From NCBI RefSeq assembly GCF_013386825.1, contig NZ_JACARC010000047.1, positions 50,710 to 114,709 of the forward strand: a stretch of DNA of 64,000 bases, given 5' to 3'. The notes beneath the pieces were generated by a model. That model worked only from the letters and a program-made list of their open reading frames with translations, was not told the DNA's origin and searched no databases. The DNA comes from Pseudomonas sp. IPO3778 (GTDB lineage: Bacteria > Pseudomonadota > Gammaproteobacteria > Pseudomonadales > Pseudomonadaceae). Position 1 is the stretch's first letter. Every line of letters begins with the position of its first letter. Positions 16,668 to 25,924 of the stretch are shown here, piece by piece. The translations under genes were made by a program, and so were the position numbers.

Positions 16668-18452
16668 TTATGCCTGAACCAGTGGGCCGGGGTTTTTCAG
16701 GTATTGCTCGCGAATCGCCCGCGCCGACCAGTAGGTCAACGCCGCCACCAGGCCTGTAGGGTTGTAGCCCAGGCCTTGTGGGAAGGCAGAAGCGCCCGGG
16801 ACGAATACGTTGTGCACGTCCCAGCACTGCAAGTAGCGGTTCAAGGCGCTGGTTTTCGGGTCGGTGCCCATGATCGCGCCACCGTTGAGGTGGGTGGTCT
16901 GGTAGGACGCGGTATTGAAATGCTCGCCCACCTTTTTGCCCAGCAAGGCGATCGCCTTGGGGTTCATCGCTTCGGCGATCTTGCTCATTTTGTCGACCAT
17001 GAAGCGGTTCATCTTGATGTCGTTTTCCTGCCAGTCGAACGTCATGCGCAGCAGCGGCATGCCGTAGGCATCGCGGTAAACCGGGTCCAGGTCGAGGTAG
17101 TTGCCACGGTAGGATTGATGAGCGCCGTGGGCGTCCATCGACACCTGGTGGGTGTAGTAATCGGCGGTGGCGCGCTTCCACGCGCTGCCCCAGGCCGGGG
17201 TGCCCGGCGGGTTGGAGGTGCCGGCAATCGGCCGGCTGCCCGCCTGGTTGACCCACATCGGCGAGCCGCCTACAAAGCCATGAGGCCCGTGGTCGAAGTT
17301 GTCCGCGTTGAAGTCATCGATCGCCACACCGTTGCCGCCGGCACCGATGAAGTTGTTGGTGTGCACGTCCTTGTCGAAGAACGCCTTGATGGTGGCCATG
17401 TTCTGGTAGGCAAAGTTCCGGCCCACCACGCCCTCGCCGGAGATCGGGTCGTAGGGTTTGCCGATGCCCGACAGCAGCATCAGGCGCACGTTGTTGAACT
17501 GGAAGGAACCGAGGATCACCAGGTCCGCCGGCTGCTCGCATTCGCGCCCCTGGGCGTCGACGTACGTCACGCCGGTGGCCTTGCGTTTGGTGCTGTCGAG
17601 ATTGACCTTCAGCACGTGGGAATTGGGCCGCAGTTCGAACTTGGGCTCCTGGCGCAAGGCCGGCAGGATGTTCACGTTCGGCGAAGCCTTGGAATACATG
17701 TAGCAAACGTAACCGCTGCAGAAGCCGCAGAAGTTGCACGGCCCCATCTGCGCGCCGTAAGGGTTGGTGTACGGCCCCGACGTATTCGCGGACGGCAGGT
17801 TGTAGGGCTTGTACCCCACGGCTGTGGCGGCCTTCTGGAACAACTGTGCGGAGACGGTGTTCTTCTGCGACTCCAGCGGGAAATGATTTGAGCGATCCGG
17901 CGCATAAGGGTTACCGCCCTTGCCTTCGCCCACCAGTTGGCCTTTCACCGTCCAGGCCTGCCCCGAGGTGCCGAAGACTTTCTCGGCATAGTCGAAGAAC
18001 GGCTCCAGCTCTTCGTAGCTGACACCGAAATCCTGGATGGTCATGTCCTTGGGAATGAAGTTTTTCCCGTAGCGCTCCTCGTAATGGCTGCGCATGCGTA
18101 ACTCGATCGGGTCGACCCGAAAGTGCACGCCCGACCAGTGCAGGCCGGCACCCCCCACGCCATTGCCGGGCAGGAACGCACCCAGCTGGCGATTGGGCAT
18201 TGCCACATCATTCACGCTATGGCGAATGGTCACGGTTTCCTTGGAGATGTCCTGGAAGAGCTTTTTGCGCACGCTGTAGGTCAATTCGTCGATGACCTGG
18301 GGATAGTTGCCGTCCGGGTAAGTGTCCTGCATCGGGCCGCGCTCCAGCGCGACCACGTTGAGGCCCGCTTCCGTCAGCTCCTTGGCCATGATCGCGCCAG
18401 TCCAGCCGAAGCCAACGATCACCGCATCCACTTTCTTCATGATGGTCGCCAC
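16668..18452 (-). CDS. GMC-family FAD dehydrogenase, large subunit (gluconate 2-dehydrogenase type)
   Basis: A 594-residue flavoprotein. An N-terminal Rossmann FAD site reads VDAVIVGFGWTGAIMAKEL (about 9-27, GxGxxG). FGVSYEELEPFFDYAEKV and the C-terminal NAYLPQGLGYNPTGL-like segment (here SAFPQGLGYNPTGLVAALTY) belong to the membrane-bound GMC dehydrogenases. A C-rich stretch CNFCGFCSGYVC (about 240-250) is typical of the gluconate/2-keto-gluconate/sorbitol group and may bind an iron-sulfur cluster. GTG start, with GAGAGG 8 nt upstream. It probably oxidises gluconate or a related sugar acid in the periplasm; the exact substrate is not certain. Confidence 0.88.
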   Translation of the reverse strand: MATIMKKVDAVIVGFGWTGAIMAKELTEAGLNVVALERGPMQDTYPDGNYPQVIDELTYSVRKKLFQDISKETVTIRHSVNDVAMPNRQLGAFLPGNGVGGAGLHWSGVHFRVDPIELRMRSHYEERYGKNFIPKDMTIQDFGVSYEELEPFFDYAEKVFGTSGQAWTVKGQLVGEGKGGNPYAPDRSNHFPLESQKNTVSAQLFQKAATAVGYKPYNLPSANTSGPYTNPYGAQMGPCNFCGFCSGYVCYMYSKASPNVNILPALRQEPKFELRPNSHVLKVNLDSTKRKATGVTYVDAQGRECEQPADLVILGSFQFNNVRLMLLSGIGKPYDPISGEGVVGRNFAYQNMATIKAFFDKDVHTNNFIGAGGNGVAIDDFNADNFDHGPHGFVGGSPMWVNQAGSRPIAGTSNPPGTPAWGSAWKRATADYYTHQVSMDAHGAHQSYRGNYLDLDPVYRDAYGMPLLRMTFDWQENDIKMNRFMVDKMSKIAEAMNPKAIALLGKKVGEHFNTASYQTTHLNGGAIMGTDPKTSALNRYLQCWDVHNVFVPGASAFPQGLGYNPTGLVAALTYWSARAIREQYLKNPGPLVQA

Positions 18453-18454
18453 GT

Positions 18455-19195
18455 TTATGCCCTCTCGCCACGGATGGAAACAGCCGGGAAGGGGTATTGC
18501 TCGTTGCGTTCAACCCAATCCATGAAATCGGCGCGGGCGCCGGGGAAGCCGATCATGGTCCAGCCGACCATGCCTTTGTTGCCACCGTGGACCGGGTCGC
18601 AGAAGAACCCTTCCTTGGTGTTTTGCAGCAACAGGTTGAAGAAAATCTTCGGCGGAACGCTGTCGAACTGCGCGTCACCGGCCTCCAGGCGTTGCAATAA
18701 CTTTTCCTGGGTAGCGCTGTCTTGCTCAGCAAATACCTTGCCGTTCGTCGCCTTCGACCACGCATCCGTGGCGGCAATGCCCAAGCGATAGATCTCCTTG
18801 GGCACCAATTTGCTCTGCCAGCCCATTTCAGGTGGGGCATCGGCATTGAACGGGCCTTGCATGAACCACAAGGCGCCAGCCGCGTACGGCGTGTTCATCT
18901 GGCGGTCGATATATTCCGGCGCGCCGGCTTCCAGAGCGCCGGGGCCTTGGTCATCTGCCGGGATCAAGCGGGCGACTGCCGCGTTGATAAAGGCCCACTC
19001 CTCGGCAGTGAAATAACTCGGCTCATAGGCCTTGCTGCTGACAGGCGCCTTTTCGGGGCTTGCTTGAACCGGCTCGGGGACCGCCATCAGCATCGAACCG
19101 CCCAGGCCCGTGCTGGCGACAGTGACCACCGGGATCAAGGTCAAGGATTTGCGCAAAAACTCACGCCGGGGGTTGTCTTGATCTTGATCAGACAT
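18455..19195 (-). CDS. gluconate 2-dehydrogenase subunit 3 family protein (Tat-exported)
   Basis: A 246-residue small subunit. A twin-arginine signal is clear (NPRREFLRKSLTLIPVV, residues 8-24), so the folded dehydrogenase complex would be exported with it through Tat. The body (about 70-240) is the gluconate dehydrogenase subunit 3 fold, e.g. FTAEEWAFINAAVARLIPAD. GAGG lies before the ATG. It is the first gene of the operon, 2 bp from the flavoprotein start. The gene order small-large-cytochrome is the usual one for this enzyme class. Confidence 0.9.
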   Translation of the reverse strand: MSDQDQDNPRREFLRKSLTLIPVVTVASTGLGGSMLMAVPEPVQASPEKAPVSSKAYEPSYFTAEEWAFINAAVARLIPADDQGPGALEAGAPEYIDRQMNTPYAAGALWFMQGPFNADAPPEMGWQSKLVPKEIYRLGIAATDAWSKATNGKVFAEQDSATQEKLLQRLEAGDAQFDSVPPKIFFNLLLQNTKEGFFCDPVHGGNKGMVGWTMIGFPGARADFMDWVERNEQYPFPAVSIRGERA

Positions 19196-19470
19196 GGTGG
19201 CACCTCATCATGTGGTCACGGATTTATCAGCCGCTTCTGGGAGCGACTTAATAGTTTTGGCAGTAAATAGGATCCAAAGGACCCAAAGGGATAGAACACA
19301 GCGGCAATCAATAGTTACAAAGGATAGCAGGCTAAGGATCTGGGAGAATCGATTCAGCCTTAAAAAACAGCAGGACTTCACGATTCTTTGACGAACACCT
19401 CACGCGGCGTTGACCCCCCATAGGCGAATCTGGCCCCCATCAGCCCTTTCCCTATTCGGTTACATCGCCC

Positions 19471-20157
19471 ATGTTCAAGAATCAATTGCTGCCTGCTCTG
19501 AGCCTGGCGTTCATGGCGCTGTTTACCACCGTGCACCTCCAGGCCGAAGAACTCACCCCGATTCGTTCAGCGGAATGGGCCCAGCCGGTGGGCAACCAGT
19601 ACAACCTGTACCAGATGACGCCCACGCTTTATCGCAGCGCGCTGCCGGATAGCGGCGCTGTGGCGGTACTGGAAAAACTCAAGATCGGTACAGTGATCAA
19701 TTTCCTGCCCGAGTCCGATGCCAGCTGGCTGAAATCACCGGCAATCAATCAGGTGCAATTGTCTTATCGCACCAACCATGTCGACGACGCCGACGTGCTG
19801 GCAGCGTTGCGTGCGATTCAGGGCGCCGAAGCCAACGGCCCGGTGCTGATGCACTGTAAACACGGCTCGGACCGTACAGGCCTGATGGCGGCGATGTATC
19901 GGGTGGTGGTTCAGGGGTGGAGCAAGGAAGACGCGCTGAACGAAATGACCTTGGGCGGTTTTGGCGCAAGCAACGGTTTTAAAGACGGCGTTCGCTACAT
20001 GATGAAGGCCGATGTCGACAAGTTACGCACCGCACTGGCCAACGGTGAATGCAGCACCAGCGCCTTTGCGCTGTGCTCGATGAAAAGCTGGCTGAATACC
20101 GCGGACAACACCACCGACTCGGCCCAGGAAAAAGCCGCGCTGGTGATCGCCCCCTGA
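19471..20157 (+). CDS. exported dual-specificity/tyrosine phosphatase family protein
   Basis: A 228-residue protein with a Sec signal peptide (about 1-25, ending LQAEE). The signature HCKHGSDRTG (C129, R135) is the C(x)5R active site of the cysteine phosphatases. D105/D106 in NHVDDADV may supply the general acid. It would act in the periplasm. Such secreted DSPs are found in several pseudomonads, with no settled substrate. No strong ribosome site was seen. It stands alone between the dehydrogenase operon and the yheV-prlC pair. Confidence 0.85.
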   Translation: MFKNQLLPALSLAFMALFTTVHLQAEELTPIRSAEWAQPVGNQYNLYQMTPTLYRSALPDSGAVAVLEKLKIGTVINFLPESDASWLKSPAINQVQLSYRTNHVDDADVLAALRAIQGAEANGPVLMHCKHGSDRTGLMAAMYRVVVQGWSKEDALNEMTLGGFGASNGFKDGVRYMMKADVDKLRTALANGECSTSAFALCSMKSWLNTADNTTDSAQEKAALVIAP

Positions 20158-20184
20158 GCCATCAGCCCAGGGAGCGCACGGTGG

Positions 20185-20457
20185 TCAGTCTTTTTTCAAC
20201 TTCGGATTAGGGAAAAACTGCACCGCCTGCACCTTGGGGTCCGGTGCTTTCAGCGCAGAGGTGTTCACCCGAGTGCCCAATTCCTTGGGCACTGACAGAC
20301 CTTGCTCATTCAACGTGTCGGAATAACCGCAAGCCACGCATTCGCGGTGCGGCACATCGTCCTCGCTCCACATCATCAACTTGTCCGGCTCGCTGCACGC
20401 CGGGCAGACCGCCCCGGCGATAAAGCGCTTTTTGGTTTTCACAGGTGCTTCACTCAT
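20185..20457 (-). CDS. yheV: YheV family putative zinc ribbon protein
   Basis: A 90-residue protein with two CxxC pairs (CPAC near 18-21, CVAC near 40-43) forming a zinc ribbon. It shares a 4-bp ATGA overlap with the upstream prlC gene, an arrangement also conserved in gammaproteobacteria. The function is not known. The C-terminus is basic and rich in proline (FFPNPKLKKD). Confidence 0.88.
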   Translation of the reverse strand: MSEAPVKTKKRFIAGAVCPACSEPDKLMMWSEDDVPHRECVACGYSDTLNEQGLSVPKELGTRVNTSALKAPDPKVQAVQFFPNPKLKKD

Positions 20458-22505
20458 GCTGCCGCGTCCTCACTCAGGCCGCTGTGACGCAAGAGTGCGT
20501 CAATCGACGGCGCCCGTCCGCGGAAGTCGACGAACAGCACCATCGGCGCCTGGGAACCGCCCCGGGCCAGAATCGCCTCGCGGAAAGCCCGGCCAGTCTC
20601 GGCGTTGAGCACGCCGTCTTCTTCAAACTTGGAGAAGGCGTCGGCCGACAACACTTCCGCCCACTTGTAACTGTAATAGCCCGCCGCGTAACCGCCGGCG
20701 AAGATGTGCGCGAAGCTGTTGGGGAAACGGTTGTAGGCTGGCGGACGCATCACCGACACCTCATCCCGCACGCCTTCAAGCACCTGCAACACGCTGCGGC
20801 CATCGCCATGGGTGGCGTGCAGCTCAAAGTCGAACAGCGAGAATTCCAGCTGGCGAACCATCATCAGGCCGGACTGGAAGTTCTTCGCCGCGAGCATTTT
20901 TTCCAGCAGGTCCTGAGGCAGCGGCTCACCGGTTTCGTAGTGACCGGAAATCAGCGCCAGGCCTTCCGGCTCCCAGCACCAGTTCTCCATGAACTGGCTC
21001 GGCAACTCCACCGCATCCCAGGCCACGCCGTTGATGCCGGAGACGCCAGCGTGCTCAACGCGGGTCAACAGGTGGTGCAGGCCGTGGCCAAATTCGTGGA
21101 ACAACGTGGTCACTTCATCGTGGGTCAGCAGGGCAGGCTTGCCGCTGTCGGCCGGGGTGAAGTTGCACACCAGGTTGGCCACCGGGCTTTGCAGCACGCC
21201 GTCAATCGTGCGGCGACGGTCACGGGCGCCGTCCATCCAGGCACCACCACGCTTGTTGGCCCGGGCGTACAGGTCGAAAAAGAAGCGGCCGACGTGCTGG
21301 TCGTTTTCCTTGATTTCGAACAGGCGAACGTCCGGGTGCCAGGTGTCGAAGCCTTTCTGTTCGGCGATCTCGATGCCGTACAGGCGCTGCACAATGGCGA
21401 ACAGGCCGCTGAGCACCTTGTCGATCGGGAAGTAGGCGCGCAGGGCTTCCTGGGCCACGCTGTAGCGCTGTTCACGCAGCTTTTCGCCGTAGAAGCCGCT
21501 GTCCCAGCTTTGCAGGTCGGGGCAGCCTTGTTCGGCGGCGTAAGCCTTGAGCTGCTGCAGGTCCTGGGTGGCAAACGGCTTGCTGCGCTTGGCCAAGTCC
21601 CGCAGGAAGCTCAACACCTGGTCGCTGGACTCGGCCATTTTGGTGGCCAGGCTCAGTTCGGAGAACGAGGCGAAGCCCAGCAATTGCGCCAGTTCCTGAC
21701 GCAGGTCGAGGATCTGTTCCATGACCGGGCCGTTATCGTTCTGACCGGCATTCGGGCCTTGGTCCGACGCACGGGTGCAGTAGGCCGCGTAGATTTCTTC
21801 ACGCAGGGCGCGGTCGTGGGCGTAAGTCATCACCGCGTAGTAGCTTGGGAATTCCAGGGTGATCAGCCAGCCGTCGAGGCCTTTGGCCTGGGCAGCGGCG
21901 GCCATTTGCGCCTTGGCCGAATCGGTCAGGCCGGCGAGGGTCGCTTCGTCAGTGACGTGCTTGGTCCAGGCCTGGGTGGCGTCGAGCAACTGGTTGGAGA
22001 ACTTGCTGCCCAGCTCGGAAAGCTTGCTCTGCACTTCGGCGTAACGTTTTTGCTGCTCCGGCGGCAAATCGATACCCGACAGGCGGAAGTCCCGCAGGGA
22101 GTGTTCCAGAATGGTTTTTTGCGCCACGTCGAAACCGGCGGCTTCCGGGCTGTTGGCCAGGGCTTCGAAGGCCTGGAACAGTTCGCGGTTCTGGCCCATC
22201 TCGGTGGAATAGGCGCTCAGTGCCGGCAAGCAAGCCTCGTAGGCCTCGCGCAGTTCGGCGCTGTTGCACACGGCGTTCAGGTGGCTGACCGGGCTCCAGG
22301 CGGCGCCCAGGCGGTCATTGAGTTCGTCCATGGCCAGGATCAGGCCGGCCCAGGTCGGATGTTTGCCCTGGCTTTGCAGGATGCCTTCGATGGCGACACG
22401 GTTGTCGGCGAGGATCTGTTCGATGGCCGGTTGCACGTGCTCGGCACGAATCGCCGAGAACGGCGGCAGGTCGTAGGACTGCAAAAGAGGGTTGTTCGCG
22501 CTCAC
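20454..22505 (-). CDS. prlC: oligopeptidase A (M3 metallopeptidase)
   Basis: A 683-residue cytoplasmic zinc metallopeptidase that degrades peptides, including cleaved signal peptides. The zinc motif is clear: HEFGHGLHHLL, with the third ligand further on in the ENWCWEPEGL segment. I start at the GTG at 22505 (reads MSANNPLLQ) because AAGGTG lies 6 nt upstream and it gives the family length of about 680. The 21 codons upstream in the same frame lack support. Translationally coupled to yheV. Confidence 0.94.
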   Translation of the reverse strand: MSANNPLLQSYDLPPFSAIRAEHVQPAIEQILADNRVAIEGILQSQGKHPTWAGLILAMDELNDRLGAAWSPVSHLNAVCNSAELREAYEACLPALSAYSTEMGQNRELFQAFEALANSPEAAGFDVAQKTILEHSLRDFRLSGIDLPPEQQKRYAEVQSKLSELGSKFSNQLLDATQAWTKHVTDEATLAGLTDSAKAQMAAAAQAKGLDGWLITLEFPSYYAVMTYAHDRALREEIYAAYCTRASDQGPNAGQNDNGPVMEQILDLRQELAQLLGFASFSELSLATKMAESSDQVLSFLRDLAKRSKPFATQDLQQLKAYAAEQGCPDLQSWDSGFYGEKLREQRYSVAQEALRAYFPIDKVLSGLFAIVQRLYGIEIAEQKGFDTWHPDVRLFEIKENDQHVGRFFFDLYARANKRGGAWMDGARDRRRTIDGVLQSPVANLVCNFTPADSGKPALLTHDEVTTLFHEFGHGLHHLLTRVEHAGVSGINGVAWDAVELPSQFMENWCWEPEGLALISGHYETGEPLPQDLLEKMLAAKNFQSGLMMVRQLEFSLFDFELHATHGDGRSVLQVLEGVRDEVSVMRPPAYNRFPNSFAHIFAGGYAAGYYSYKWAEVLSADAFSKFEEDGVLNAETGRAFREAILARGGSQAPMVLFVDFRGRAPSIDALLRHSGLSEDAAA

Positions 22506-22607
22506 GGTGGGCACCTTGGCTGAAGAAACATGTAAGAACAAAGATGGGGCCATCTTAATTACAATCAACGTCCACCGCAGCTATCAGCAGAAGAGAGAGA
22601 GCCTATC

Positions 22608-23150
22608 GTGACCCTTCGCACCTACCAGAATCACACGCCGGCCTTGGCCACCGGGGCTTTCGTCGATGCATCGGCGGTGGTGATCGGCGACGTCGAAATC
22701 GGCGCCGACAGCTCGGTATGGCCGCTGACAGTGATCCGCGGCGACATGCACCGCATCCGCATCGGTGCGCGCACCAGCGTGCAGGACGGCTGCGTGCTGC
22801 ACATTACCCACGCAGGCCCCTTCAATCCTGATGGCTTCCCGCTGCTGATCGGTGACGACGTGACCATCGCCCACAAGGTCATGTTGCATGGCTGCACGGT
22901 GGGCAGCCGGATCCTGATCGGCATGGGCAGCATTGTGATGGACGGCGCCGTGGTGGAAGACGACGTGATCATCGGCGCCGGCAGCCTGGTGCCGCCGGGC
23001 AAGAAACTCGAAAGCGGCTTTTTGTATGTGGGCAGCCCGGTTAAACAGATCCGCCCGCTGACGGACAAGGAACGGGCGTTTTTCACCTACAGCGCCGCGA
23101 ACTACGTGAAGCTCAAAGACCTGCACCTGGCCGAAGGCTTCGACCAATGA
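22608..23150 (+). CDS. gamma-class carbonic anhydrase family protein (YrdA type)
   Basis: A 180-residue left-handed beta-helix protein with hexapeptide repeats over residues 15-150 (e.g. IGDVEIGADSSVWPLTVIRG). Potential zinc histidines are in HITHAG, AHKVMLHGC. The family is a trimer; many members bind metal but show little hydratase activity. GTG start with a GAGAGAG stretch upstream. It is divergent from prlC and overlaps by four bases an ATGA that could also start the next frame. Confidence 0.88.
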   Translation: MTLRTYQNHTPALATGAFVDASAVVIGDVEIGADSSVWPLTVIRGDMHRIRIGARTSVQDGCVLHITHAGPFNPDGFPLLIGDDVTIAHKVMLHGCTVGSRILIGMGSIVMDGAVVEDDVIIGAGSLVPPGKKLESGFLYVGSPVKQIRPLTDKERAFFTYSAANYVKLKDLHLAEGFDQ

Positions 23151-23161
23151 CAAGGACCCCC

Positions 23162-23815
23162 ATGCATTACCAAACCGTTTTGTTCGACCTCGATGGCACC
23201 CTCACCGACCCGCGCGAAGGCATTACCCGCTCGATCCAGTACGCCCTCGCCAAACTGGGCATTGATGAACCGGACCTGACCAAGCTCGAGCATTTCATCG
23301 GCCCGCCGCTGCTCCAGGCCTTCATGCAGTTTTATGGCTTCGACGAGGCTAAGGCGTGGGAGGCGGTGAATTTCTACCGCGAGCGCTTCAAGGTCACCGG
23401 CCTGTACGAAAACCGCGTGTTCGATGGCGTGATGCCGCTGCTTGAAGAACTGAACGGCCAGGGCCGCCAGCTATACGTGGCCACCTCCAAACCTTGGGTG
23501 TTTGCCCGCGAGATCGCCCGGCATTTTGATTTTGCCCGGCACTTCAAGGTGATCTACGGCAGCGAGCTGGACGGCACCCGCACCAACAAGGTCGAGCTGA
23601 TCGCCCACCTGATGGCCGAGGAAGGCCTGGACCCGGCCAGCACCTTGATGATTGGCGACCGCAAGCACGACCTGATCGGCGCCCGCAGCAATGGGCTGGA
23701 TGCGGCGGCGGTGGGTTATGGGTTTGGCAGCTTTGAAGAGTTGAATGCAGAAGGGCCGACCTGGCATTTTGAAACGCTGGCTGAGATGCATCAGGCGTTT
23801 TTGCAGCGGCCATAA
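23162..23815 (+). CDS. HAD-family phosphatase (phosphoglycolate phosphatase-like)
   Basis: A 217-residue haloacid dehalogenase hydrolase. Motif I is FDLDGTLTD (D9, D11), motif II is the VATSKP segment, motif III K at TNKVELI, and motif IV is MIGDRKHDLIGA. A small helical cap between residues 15 and 80 puts it in the Gph/5'-nucleotidase group. The ATG at 23162 has AAGGA 5 nt upstream; an in-frame ATG at 23147 overlaps the previous stop and is less likely. It forms a pair with the gamma carbonic anhydrase gene. Substrate unknown. Confidence 0.88.
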   Translation: MHYQTVLFDLDGTLTDPREGITRSIQYALAKLGIDEPDLTKLEHFIGPPLLQAFMQFYGFDEAKAWEAVNFYRERFKVTGLYENRVFDGVMPLLEELNGQGRQLYVATSKPWVFAREIARHFDFARHFKVIYGSELDGTRTNKVELIAHLMAEEGLDPASTLMIGDRKHDLIGARSNGLDAAAVGYGFGSFEELNAEGPTWHFETLAEMHQAFLQRP

Positions 23816-23850
23816 GATAAGCCCTGTTCCCACAGTTGATCGCGTTCCCC

Positions 23851-23875
23851 TGTGGGAGCCGGGCTTGCCCGCGGT
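23851..23875. repeat. single REP half, class B (GAGCCGGGCTTGCCCGCG)
   Basis: TGTGGGAGCCGGGCTTGCCCGCG with no partner arm nearby; a short remnant TGTTCCCACAGT precedes it. It lies between convergent genes. Confidence 0.75.
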
Positions 23876-23881
23876 GAGGCC

Positions 23882-24937
23882 CTACCGGCCAACCAATGGC
23901 GCTGCTCCCTCCAACTGGCTCAAGGCCGCCTTGCGCTGATCCACCGGCAACCCACCCAGCTTCTCCACCGCGACAAAAAACTTCACCCAATCCCCGCCTT
24001 CCTGCCGGAACAACGCGGCAAACGCCGGCACCCATTGGTCATACAGGCCAAACGGCAACAACCTTGCGTTGTTCATCGGCACGTTCATCCAGGCGTCGTA
24101 GCGCTTGTCGCCACCCCACTGGCTATCGCGCATTTGCCGGTAGTCCGTGCGCAGGCGTTCGAATTCGGCCGCCTTGGCCTGGCGCATGGCATCGGCCGCC
24201 AGCGGCTGCGCATACAGCTGCTCCAGGCGCTTGCGGGTGTCGAGCACCAGCCGGGTGAACTGGTCGCGCTGTTTCAATGCTGACTCGCTGGCAGGCGGCA
24301 AACCCTGGGCTGCACGCCATTGCCGGGTGCCTTCCTGCTCGACGAAGGTGGCGTACGACTCATTGAACTCGGTGTCGTCCTTCACATAAAACCGCTGGTG
24401 CGCCAGCTCATGGAAAATCAGCGTGGCCAGGCGCTCGTCGCCCCAGTTCATCATCGAGTTCATGATCGGGTCATTGAACCAGCCCAGGGTGGAATAGGCC
24501 TCGACGCCACCTATCGACACGTCCATGCCTTGCTGCTTCAACAACGCCGCCTGGCCCCGCGCGGCGCCTTGATTGTAATAACCGCGATAGGCCACGCAGC
24601 CGGCAATCGGGAAGCAGTGGGTTTGCGGCGACAGGGAAAATTCAGGCGTGGCAAAGACGTTCCACACCACGTAAGGGCGGCCGATATCGGCATACAGACG
24701 GTAACTCTGGTTATCGGGCAGGTGCAGGTGTTCACTCGCGAAGGTGCGGGCTTTCTGCGACTTCGCCAAGTGTTCGCGCAGCACCTGTGGGCGGGACGGG
24801 TCGGCGATGACCTTGGACACCGGCTCGCGGGCCCGCAGCAATTGCAATTGGCCGTCTGCCAGTTGGCTGTAATAACTGACGCTGGAACAGCCGCTGAGCA
24901 TCAGCAGCATCAACCCGGGAAGCAATCGCCTGACCAT
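23882..24937 (-). CDS. outer-membrane-type lipoprotein, putative aminopeptidase (PF10023 family)
   Basis: A 351-residue lipoprotein. The signal peptide ends at a lipobox LSGC (C17). The metallopeptidase motif is FHELAHQRFY (HExxH) with a downstream glutamate in NESYATFVEQEG. This is the family annotated as putative zinc aminopeptidase in proteobacteria. I start at 24937 (MVRRLLPG), with GAGAGG 5 nt upstream; the longer frame would bury the signal peptide. Substrates are unknown, but the enzyme would face the periplasm. Confidence 0.87.
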   Translation of the reverse strand: MVRRLLPGLMLLMLSGCSSVSYYSQLADGQLQLLRAREPVSKVIADPSRPQVLREHLAKSQKARTFASEHLHLPDNQSYRLYADIGRPYVVWNVFATPEFSLSPQTHCFPIAGCVAYRGYYNQGAARGQAALLKQQGMDVSIGGVEAYSTLGWFNDPIMNSMMNWGDERLATLIFHELAHQRFYVKDDTEFNESYATFVEQEGTRQWRAAQGLPPASESALKQRDQFTRLVLDTRKRLEQLYAQPLAADAMRQAKAAEFERLRTDYRQMRDSQWGGDKRYDAWMNVPMNNARLLPFGLYDQWVPAFAALFRQEGGDWVKFFVAVEKLGGLPVDQRKAALSQLEGAAPLVGR

Positions 24938-25079
24938 TAAAACCTCTCGCCGGTAACTATCCCGCCAGACTATCTCGCCGGTGGGGAATTTTTCCACGGC
25001 GTAGCGTGTTTATACTCATAGGGAGTCTGCTGCCGAGCGCAGCCGCTCAAAAAACCATTCCTACAGTTGAGTGCTTAAC

Positions 25080-25502
25080 ATGCGTCAGCTACTGCTTCCT
25101 GTCGCAGCGATCTTTCTCAGTGCCTGCGCATCGACGCCACTGCCTGCGGTTGACCCGCAGCAAGCCTGGGTCTACTTCGCCACCCCCACACCCGGCGCCA
25201 AGCTGGTGATGGCCCAACGCCTGGACGGAAAGAACCTGAACGACGGGCGCTTCTTCCAGGTGCCGCCTGGCAGCCATGAACTGATGGTGCGTTTTGATTT
25301 CGAGGTGCCTACCGGCGGCAGCTTCGGCGGGATGGGCCAAACCACCGACCGAACCTGCTTCATGACCCTGCAATACGACCGTTTCGAGGCAGGCCAGCGC
25401 TATCGCCTGGAAGGGCGCTCACTGGGCTACAACCCGAATATCCGGCTGTACAACAAAGCGGGTCAGTTGCTGGCGGAAGAACGTAGCGTCAACTGCATCT
25501 GA
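25080..25502 (+). CDS. small lipoprotein of unknown function
   Basis: A 140-residue protein with a lipobox LSAC (C16). The mature part is beta-rich, with QRLDGKNLNDGRFFQVPPG and RYRLEGRSLGYNPNIRLYN resembling PEGA-like surface domains. No family could be named with certainty. The start at 25080 puts the signal peptide at the N-terminus; a GTG 9 nt upstream is an alternative. Confidence 0.75.
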   Translation: MRQLLLPVAAIFLSACASTPLPAVDPQQAWVYFATPTPGAKLVMAQRLDGKNLNDGRFFQVPPGSHELMVRFDFEVPTGGSFGGMGQTTDRTCFMTLQYDRFEAGQRYRLEGRSLGYNPNIRLYNKAGQLLAEERSVNCI

Positions 25503-25742
25503 TCAGTCGTTGTTCTTCTGGTAGAGGATGCGCTTGGTGCCGTTCTCACAAGAGCCGACGATCATGGCGCTGTCATGATTTTTGGCTTCTTCTGCGGTAA
25601 TGATTTCCAGGGTGTAGGACGGAATGGCTTTGGCCTGGATGTTGACCTCGATCTCTTTCCTCAGCTCTTCACAGTCTTTCGGCGCGGCCAGGGCTGATGT
25701 GGCCAGCGCACCGCAGATAACCGCCAAGGCAATACGTTTCAT
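25503..25742 (-). CDS. DUF1161 periplasmic protein
   Basis: A 79-residue exported protein. A signal peptide (1-19, ending ALA-AP) precedes a small domain with two conserved cysteines (C23 and C65), probably a disulfide. DUF1161 proteins are small periplasmic proteins in Pseudomonas with no known function. GGGAG lies 8 nt before the ATG. A second paralogue is at 27634. Confidence 0.88.
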   Translation of the reverse strand: MKRIALAVICGALATSALAAPKDCEELRKEIEVNIQAKAIPSYTLEIITAEEAKNHDSAMIVGSCENGTKRILYQKNND

Positions 25743-25816
25743 GTGTGAAGCTCCCTGAATGCACGCGCACGAGTGTGCGCTAAGTCTGCAATCGGCTATT
25801 CGACCATACCTGAACG

Positions 25817-25916
25817 TGTAGGAGCGAGCTTGCTCGCGAAAAACGTCAACGATAACGCGTGCCGCCTGGAAGGGCGCGGCGCCTTTGAGCGCTTCGCGAG
25901 CAAGCTCGCTCCTACA
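25817..25916. repeat. 100-bp palindromic repeat, class C
   Basis: Arms TGTAGGAGCGAGCTTGCTCG and complement; spacer begins AACGTCAACGATAACGCG as in the copy at 11556. It lies between osmC and the DUF1161 gene on the minus strand. Confidence 0.9.
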
Positions 25917-25924
25917 AGGGTCGA

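Noticed and set aside
20445..22523. 692-codon plus-strand frame opposite prlC
   Set aside because: Shadow of prlC, which has a complete zinc motif on the minus strand; the plus frame has no known domain.
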